The notes below the pieces were generated by a model that was not told the origin of the DNA, searched no databases, and saw nothing but the letters and a program-made list of their open reading frames with translations. A DNA stretch of 19,998 nucleotides from Lachnospiraceae bacterium (GTDB lineage Bacteria > Bacillota > Clostridia > Lachnospirales > Lachnospiraceae), in the NCBI GenBank assembly GCA_014804225.1, contig JAAVAF010000064.1, positions 1-19,998 on the forward strand. The letters run 5' to 3'. Both the position numbers and the translations under genes were made by a program. Positions 14,365 to 19,998 of this stretch are shown here, one piece after another (position 1 is the stretch's first letter; every line of letters begins with the position of its first letter).

Positions 14365-14400
14365 TTCAATCCTCATTTCCACGCATGTCGTCAAACGATT

Positions 14401-15234
14401 TTAGTCCTTCGTCTGACGCCGATAATCCTTTTTGAGCTGCTCAAGAAGTTCTCCCATACGTTTATGATAGCTTTCTCTTTGCACCGATGATTTCAATTCC
14501 GAAAGCTCTATCGCAAGCGCCTTCTCCTTTGAATGCTCCCACTTTTCCTGTGCTGCAAGGAAAAGCGCATCTGCCCGCAAAAAATCCTGTTCCCACTCAG
14601 GCTTCTCCCTTTGGAAGCTTCCGAAAGCATAATCGGAAAGCGCCATTTTTTTTGCAAGTATGTAAGCCACTCTCGTCTCAGCGTCCGGCTGAATCAGATA
14701 GGACTGATAGTAAAATCCCGCAGCCTCCTCATACGCAAAATCCATCGCATAGATAGACGCCATGTTATAGTATATCAATGCCCGCTCCGCTGTATCCGCC
14801 ACAGGAATATGTTCTGCAAGCTCCGAATAAATAGATAACGCCTGTCTGAAGCGTCCCTGTTGGTAAAGATACTCCGCACGCTTTTTATATCGCTGCGCCA
14901 TGGTAAGCGACGACTGTTCCTTTAAGATATGCTCTACTCGCTTTACCGTATTTGCATCATACATTCCTGTTTTTTCAAGGATTGTCGTCACAAAAGCCGC
15001 AACCGACATATGCTTTCTCACATAAACCTCAAGCTCATCCGCAAGCTCACCGAGTCCGCATTCGATTCGAATCCATCTCACCAAGTCTGCCGACACGACC
15101 GCATCATCAAGCATGTGCACTCTTTCCAAGAAATAATAACACAATTCTTCCATGGAATACAGTGAAATGTCCAAAAACTTTACATAAAAAGGATTCTGCG
15201 CATATTTTCCAACGCATAAACATACGTTATTCAT
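14401..15234 (-). CDS. TPR-containing protein, function unknown
   Basis: This 277-residue soluble, helical protein has no signal peptide. Two TPR units are readable: RAEYLYQQGRFRQALSIYSE (about 119-138) and ALIYYNMASIYAMDFAYEEA (about 152-171). The N-terminal 110 residues and the charged C-terminal 70 are also helical but not assignable. TPR proteins often act as adaptors that bind partner peptides, including Hsp70 tails, which is notable beside the Hsp70-like gene. I chose the ATG at 15234 because it overlaps the upstream stop codon (TGATG) and has GGAGG 10 nt upstream; the longer frame to 15270 would overlap the upstream gene by 37 bases with no evident ribosome site. The overlap implies translational coupling. 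Confidence 0.85.
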   Translation of the reverse strand: MNNVCLCVGKYAQNPFYVKFLDISLYSMEELCYYFLERVHMLDDAVVSADLVRWIRIECGLGELADELEVYVRKHMSVAAFVTTILEKTGMYDANTVKRVEHILKEQSSLTMAQRYKKRAEYLYQQGRFRQALSIYSELAEHIPVADTAERALIYYNMASIYAMDFAYEEAAGFYYQSYLIQPDAETRVAYILAKKMALSDYAFGSFQREKPEWEQDFLRADALFLAAQEKWEHSKEKALAIELSELKSSVQRESYHKRMGELLEQLKKDYRRQTKD

Positions 15235-16541
15235 CAACTTATAACCTCCAACGGCAGACATTCTCTCCACATTCTGCCTGTAGACGGAAAGAACTCGCCA
15301 AAGCCCTTGTCTGTGATTTCGATCTGAACAGACTGTGCGTCCTCCATAAAAAAGCGAAGCCCTACTCTGTTTGTCTTATTTCCACGCACCTTTAACCCTT
15401 CCAAGGATATTTTTGCAAGCCTTGCTTTTCCGCCGTCAACAGGTGCAATATTTAAAGTGATGGTGTTATTTTTTGCAAGCATCACATCAAACTCCCGTTT
15501 TGCGTCATACCAGTTTGTCCCCGCATCTAATATCGGGAAATAGATCTCCTCCCGTCCCCTGTCGCAAGTCATTCCGATATTGGCGCGCAGCTTATCGTCC
15601 GAAAGATATACGTAGGCTGTCGAAAGCGTCGATGTATAAACCTTTTCTCTCGCACCGTAACAGGCACCTTTGCTAAAAAGATTATTGCCTTGAAATACAC
15701 GCCTTTCATGACATAGATAGCGCAATGATTCTTTGCACCACTCCTTTGAAAAGAAATCGCCCAATAAAAATACAGATGTTATGTTACGTGTCTCACATTG
15801 TAATTTTGCAATTTCCAAAAGCGCGGCATCAAGCTGTGGCAACTGTGCTCCTTCTGTTTGCATCATATTATCAGGTTTCATCTGCGAAAATGTTTCCGAC
15901 TCGATAAAACATGCTACCGGATTCGTTTTCCTGTTCATCTGCAAGAGATAGCTTTTCATGCCATCCGCACGATAATCATATAAAAGCACGTCATGAACCC
16001 ACATTTCATTTGGCTGGTGAATGATATATTGAAAAAAACAGTCCTCATGACTCAGAAAGTACAGCTTCACATGCTTCATATCTAATCTCTGCACTGCCTT
16101 TCTAATTGTTTCCATAAGCATAGCGTCCATGTCATGCATCGTAAAAGCAATTGCTTCAATATCCTCAAGCCTTACATACATCGTTAAAATAGCAAGTGTT
16201 TTTTTGATAAATATCATCAGCAAAGTATCGGCAGTGAACTCCTCCTCGTAAACTTTTAACAATACATTATTTTTTGCCAAAAGCACCAAGTTTTCCACAA
16301 GTGTCCCGTTTTTCTCCGATGCGCCCTTTAACGCCTCATTTCCGGCACACCATGCACTATTCTCATCTTTTCCTTGCATTTTGCACAAAACCGTAGGAAT
16401 ATTGTACTGTTCTTCGCCCATCACAAGGCTCATTGTGTCGGGCATACTCTGGTCCGCTCTGCAATAGCTAATCTGCGAATAGTCATTTCCCAAATCAAAG
16501 CCCACCACGACTCCGCTCTTTTTCAACATGTTCTCAAACAT
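15234..16541 (-). CDS. divergent Hsp70/actin-fold protein (probably DUF5716 family)
   Basis: This 435-residue protein has a sequence path that follows Hsp70. VVVGFDLGNDYSQISY (11-26) matches phosphate loop 1; YNIPTVLCKM...AGNEALKGA (46-74) matches the TPS...G..A segment; FTADTLLMIFIKKTL...IEAIAFTM (102-135) matches the next Hsp70 block; SVFLLGDFFS (256-265) matches the adenosine loop; KGACYGA (291-297) matches the AIGAA helix. The C-terminal beta region (about 345-423), with LAKISLEGLKVRG and ITDKGFGEFFPSTGR, resembles the substrate-binding beta domain. Phosphate loop 2, normally DLGGGT, is DYRADG here, and the helical lid is absent. Nucleotide use is therefore uncertain: it could be a pseudo-chaperone or a filament-like scaffold. 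Start 16541 (AAGGTG 12 nt upstream) is uncertain; 16529 is an alternative. I recall this family as Lachnospiraceae DUF5716; not searched. Confidence 0.85.
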   Translation of the reverse strand: MFENMLKKSGVVVGFDLGNDYSQISYCRADQSMPDTMSLVMGEEQYNIPTVLCKMQGKDENSAWCAGNEALKGASEKNGTLVENLVLLAKNNVLLKVYEEEFTADTLLMIFIKKTLAILTMYVRLEDIEAIAFTMHDMDAMLMETIRKAVQRLDMKHVKLYFLSHEDCFFQYIIHQPNEMWVHDVLLYDYRADGMKSYLLQMNRKTNPVACFIESETFSQMKPDNMMQTEGAQLPQLDAALLEIAKLQCETRNITSVFLLGDFFSKEWCKESLRYLCHERRVFQGNNLFSKGACYGAREKVYTSTLSTAYVYLSDDKLRANIGMTCDRGREEIYFPILDAGTNWYDAKREFDVMLAKNNTITLNIAPVDGGKARLAKISLEGLKVRGNKTNRVGLRFFMEDAQSVQIEITDKGFGEFFPSTGRMWRECLPLEVIS

Positions 16542-16557
16542 CTCCCATTATTTCACC

Positions 16558-19500
16558 TTATAAAACCCGAAAAAGCTCTCTGGAACAGAAGTCCTGATAC
16601 AGATATTCCTCCAAAATACCAGAAGCCGTTGCCTCATCCTGCATTCCAATGCTCACAAGCATATCATTTAAAATGCCAAAACGATCTGACGCACTCGCGT
16701 CTGCCTTTCCGTCATCATAAAGCGTATCACTCTGCGTAATTTGCTCCTGAATGCTTTCCCCATTCTCAAAATACTGCTCCGTAATATAATACTGCACTGC
16801 TTCCCCATGAAATATCCGAAACATGCTCACATGAATTCCCTCAAACATTTCACGCATTTCCTCTACTTCATAGTGTTCGTAATCCAAAAAACTGTCCTCG
16901 TCTACTTCACCTTTGCTAAAGTCATTGTCATAATCCGTACCAAACGCATAGTGGATATACACAGGATTTCCGGGAAATGTTCTATATTCTACGAATACAC
17001 TGTTTTTAATATAATGAAGCTCCGGAACATATGCAATCAGCCCCTTATAAAACGGAAAATAAATATCCTCCCGCAAAAGCTCCCGCACCATATTCCGTAC
17101 AATATCAGGTGCTATTTTATCTAACTTTTCAGGATTTTCAGACCAGAATTTCAACAACGCAAGCTTACACACCTTTGTCGCCGCAAGCCCCTCCCCAAAT
17201 TCCTGATACAGTCTGTCAAATATCGCCGGACTGACAATCGCCTCCGACACAAAATATTCATATGCCGTATCAATCAAAAGCTCGTTCACAAGTGCAATAT
17301 CATGGTTTGGATAGTCCGCATATTCTAACAGGATTTCATCCCGCTCCGCAAGCGAAACGCCTGTATACTTTATCTGCTTTAAAATTTTATACATGATACT
17401 GCCCGTGTCCAGTTCCAACTCACGCGCCGATTTCCAAAGCTTTTTCAAATTCGTTACCCTGCCCTCATAGTTGCGCACAAGATAACGGAGGATATTTTCA
17501 TCGTACTTCATATTTTTGTATATATAGTATGCCACATTCACAAGAAACTCATCATATTCATATGCACGACTTATAATGCGTTTACTGATCAGCCGCGCCA
17601 CAGCTTTTGGCTCAACACCTGACACACCGTACGCCTTAATCCAATAATACGCCTTCTCAAACATTCCTCTCGAAACCATGTAACGAATAAATTCCGCCCG
17701 CTCTCCTGACTCCATCTCATTTGCCTCGATATCCTCAAGAAACGTGTCAAGTTCACCGATCATATCATTGTCATAATAAAAGCGCAAAAGCTTCGTGCGG
17801 ATTTCTTTCTTAAAACTCTCCACAACCAACTCGGATTCCGCAAGGTTCTTAAACCGTTTCACATTCTCCTGTGTAATTGTAACATGATTTTTTTCCAGCT
17901 CACACAAGTAAATGTCAAATCGAAGCCTTCCCTGCATGTAGTCACTGATATAGGAAATCTGTCTTGATGACTCCATAAGCTGCTTGTTCTCATAAGCAAT
18001 ACTCTTTGTAAAACGATTTCCGTTTTCGTCCTGTAGAAAAAGTTTATACTCACTACCAAAGATTGATATCATACAAAGGTTGTCTGCAACGGGATAAATG
18101 CTCTCTCCATTTACCTTTTCCTGAATAACGACTGCATACTTTACCTTTGGATTGTCCACATAAATACGGTGCATAAACAAAAGCGGCGCAAACGCATAAG
18201 CTGTTTCCTCCGTGATCATGTACTCCGAAAATACTTTTTTGTACAAATATGCGAGATTTTCATTGATATGTCCCGCTTTCACCTGTTCAAGCACAAATCG
18301 CTCAATCGCGATTCGGTAACTTGGCTCCAAGTCGGGATATTTTTCCCTGTTTTTGATAATATATGCGTACAAAAATGCATTGAGCTCGTAATCAAGTGTG
18401 CTCTGATAGGCAAAATACATCAGCACCATCTTTGGTATTTCCAATGTTTTTTCCTTGATATCTCCATATTTATCAAGCTCCAGCGACATCATGTAATACT
18501 CATACAGCTTTGTCACACGCACTGCATGCTCGACACCAAGTGCATACCAACAATAATAATCCGTACTCCGCTTATCGCCCAATATCAGCATATGACAAAT
18601 CGAAGCAATCGTCTGCGGCGACTTATATGTATAATAGACCTCATAGAGCGTCCTTAAAAGAAGCTGCGAAAATTCTTCCTTTCTTGTTTCAAGATATTGA
18701 AGCTGCTCGATTAAGTCCGGCATCAGCTGCCTGTTCTTTGCACCAAACCATAGCACCTTCTCCTCAAAGTCACCAAGCTTTATCAAAAATGCCGGATTTT
18801 CCTGTAAAATAAGCACTGCCTCGCATAGCATTAACGGACTCATACATCCCCGCTCGTACATCTCCTCCAAAAATTTCCACCGCAGCTGCGAATCCATTAA
18901 AAATGTGTCCTTTAACTGCAGAAGCAGCCAACCAAGCTGCCATTTTGGGGGATTATCCAGATACGCAGTTTCAATCTCCGCACACACCTGCTCTGCATAT
19001 GCATCGTCCTCGTCTAAAAGCGTCGTAAGATAACGGTAGTATGACCTTATTTCAACCGATACCGACTCCGCTGCAAGCCGTTTTTCGATATTGTCAAGAT
19101 ACCATTTCGCCTCATTTAAGCGTTCCTTTGCAAACAGCAAATGTGTATGATACAACATAAACAAAAGTTCATCTTCATTAATCTCGTCAAAGCAATCCAC
19201 GCTCTCCTCAAACGCAGCAAGCCATTCATTCTTCGTCTTTTTCTCGAACAGCATGTCCACATACGCTGTTACCATATTGCATAACGCCCGTTTTTCTTTT
19301 CTCGAACGATTTCTTTTTTCCGGCTCGTCCTCCATCAAAATATCAACGGGAATCGTATATTCATTACATGCATCACTTAACAGAATACTGCCACTGTTCA
19401 TGCCATTATGAAGTTTTGTGGCATCAATGTATATCGTAAGATTACATGTGTTATTTTCAAAATCAGAGCTCTCCAGTATCTCCTTATCAACGCTTAAAAA

Positions 19501-19998
19501 CTCACCCTTTACGCTGATTGTTAAAAAGCTGTAGCCCCATCCGCTTCTTGTAACTGCGACCTCTCTTTGCGTACTGTCCTGAACGTCCTCCAGCAAAAAA
19601 CCTTCAATATCAAATGTGTATATAATCGGCGTCTTTTTACTAATTTCAATCAAAAACTCTTCAACATTCTGCTCGTTTCCGTGATCTTTTGAAAAACCAA
19701 GGTAGGAAAGCCATGCGTTTCTGTCACTTTTATGAAACAGAGAGGCAAAATCAGGGGAATAAAAAAGCTCTACTGCCTCACTCCAATTGGTCTGTGCGAG
19801 ATTGGTAAAATGAAACATGTTTTTCACAGTTCCAATCGAGCTCTCGAGCTGCGGCTTTTGAACCGATATCTTATACGGAATGGTATATTCCTTGCAGTTG
19901 CTTATGATATCGAACTCGCCTCTTATCGTACTCCCTGCCTCTGCTGTCCGTGCATCAAAGCAATAGTTAATCTCAAACTCTCTCCCGACAAATTCAAA
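16558..19998 (-). CDS. giant Ig-like/alpha-solenoid protein, 5' end outside window (probably DUF5717 family)
   Basis: The frame is open from 16558 to the right edge, giving 1146 visible residues. A GTG at 19827 is internal, since the 57 codons before it are in frame and encode a clear beta domain. Two Ig-like beta domains are visible: one at the edge ending GEFDIISNCKEYTIPYKISV, and one at about 124-222 ending SGSILLSDACNEYTIPVDIL. Between them lies a helical NWSEAVELFYSPDFASLF segment. A basic linker (KRNRSRKEKR, about 228-237) leads into some 750 residues of helical, Tyr/Leu/Glu-rich repeats like a TPR-type solenoid, with a beta-rich insertion near 650-710, then a C-terminal beta domain (about 990-1090) and an acidic tail. 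No signal peptide or membrane segment is visible. It ends 16 nt before the Hsp70-like gene. I recall the Lachnospiraceae family DUF5717; no function is known to me. Confidence 0.85.
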   Translation of the reverse strand, partial: FEFVGREFEINYCFDARTAEAGSTIRGEFDIISNCKEYTIPYKISVQKPQLESSIGTVKNMFHFTNLAQTNWSEAVELFYSPDFASLFHKSDRNAWLSYLGFSKDHGNEQNVEEFLIEISKKTPIIYTFDIEGFLLEDVQDSTQREVAVTRSGWGYSFLTISVKGEFLSVDKEILESSDFENNTCNLTIYIDATKLHNGMNSGSILLSDACNEYTIPVDILMEDEPEKRNRSRKEKRALCNMVTAYVDMLFEKKTKNEWLAAFEESVDCFDEINEDELLFMLYHTHLLFAKERLNEAKWYLDNIEKRLAAESVSVEIRSYYRYLTTLLDEDDAYAEQVCAEIETAYLDNPPKWQLGWLLLQLKDTFLMDSQLRWKFLEEMYERGCMSPLMLCEAVLILQENPAFLIKLGDFEEKVLWFGAKNRQLMPDLIEQLQYLETRKEEFSQLLLRTLYEVYYTYKSPQTIASICHMLILGDKRSTDYYCWYALGVEHAVRVTKLYEYYMMSLELDKYGDIKEKTLEIPKMVLMYFAYQSTLDYELNAFLYAYIIKNREKYPDLEPSYRIAIERFVLEQVKAGHINENLAYLYKKVFSEYMITEETAYAFAPLLFMHRIYVDNPKVKYAVVIQEKVNGESIYPVADNLCMISIFGSEYKLFLQDENGNRFTKSIAYENKQLMESSRQISYISDYMQGRLRFDIYLCELEKNHVTITQENVKRFKNLAESELVVESFKKEIRTKLLRFYYDNDMIGELDTFLEDIEANEMESGERAEFIRYMVSRGMFEKAYYWIKAYGVSGVEPKAVARLISKRIISRAYEYDEFLVNVAYYIYKNMKYDENILRYLVRNYEGRVTNLKKLWKSARELELDTGSIMYKILKQIKYTGVSLAERDEILLEYADYPNHDIALVNELLIDTAYEYFVSEAIVSPAIFDRLYQEFGEGLAATKVCKLALLKFWSENPEKLDKIAPDIVRNMVRELLREDIYFPFYKGLIAYVPELHYIKNSVFVEYRTFPGNPVYIHYAFGTDYDNDFSKGEVDEDSFLDYEHYEVEEMREMFEGIHVSMFRIFHGEAVQYYITEQYFENGESIQEQITQSDTLYDDGKADASASDRFGILNDMLVSIGMQDEATASGILEEYLYQDFCSRELFRVL

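Noticed and set aside
19825..19827. GTG at 19827 as the start of the giant solenoid gene
   Set aside because: The frame stays open for 57 further codons to the window edge and encodes an Ig-like domain resembling a second copy inside the protein, so the true start is outside the window.

Overview
The window looks like a chromosomal segment of a low-GC Clostridia member, most likely a Lachnospiraceae. The reasons are AG-rich Shine-Dalgarno sites, Firmicutes-type sigma-A promoters, a BMP-type nucleoside ABC operon, an Lsa/CplR-type ABC-F gene, and a cassette that resembles the Lachnospiraceae-associated DUF5716/DUF5717 families (family names recalled, not searched). I see no tRNA, rRNA, CRISPR array, insertion sequence, phage gene or origin. 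Every gene except the first partial one is on the minus strand, so the minus strand is best read from 19998 down to 459.

(1) 19998-13177: four tightly packed genes of unknown function. They encode a very large Ig-like/alpha-solenoid protein (cut by the window edge), a divergent Hsp70/actin-fold protein, a TPR protein, and a coiled-coil protein with two membrane segments. My reading is that they form one membrane-attached complex built around a degenerate Hsp70-like protein. This is the best candidate for an undescribed system here.

(2) 13059-9315: purC, purB and purA, which cover SAICAR synthesis and the IMP-to-AMP branch. A second promoter probably lies in front of purA.

(3) 9285-4220: a purine-nucleoside-type ABC importer made of a BMP lipoprotein, a double ATPase and two permeases. 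It has a clear promoter carrying an 8-bp direct repeat, a hairpin at the 5' end of the message, and an intrinsic terminator after the lipoprotein gene that should make the binding protein more abundant than the membrane parts. With purCBA it forms a purine supply neighbourhood of synthesis plus salvage.

(4) 4115-2213: an antibiotic-resistance-type ABC-F gene. Its leader of about 270 nt has a consensus promoter, a three-codon leader ORF (Met-Arg-Leu-stop) behind a strong Shine-Dalgarno, and an intrinsic terminator. The whole leader-ORF region is complementary to that terminator. This is a probable ribosome-controlled attenuator and the second major finding.

(5) 2159-459: an ECF sigma factor and its probable membrane anti-sigma factor, convergent with (6) 3-392, the end of a PdaA-like peptidoglycan deacetylase on the plus strand.

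The only gene-free stretch longer than 300 bases is 3813-4219, which holds the ABC-F promoter and leader.
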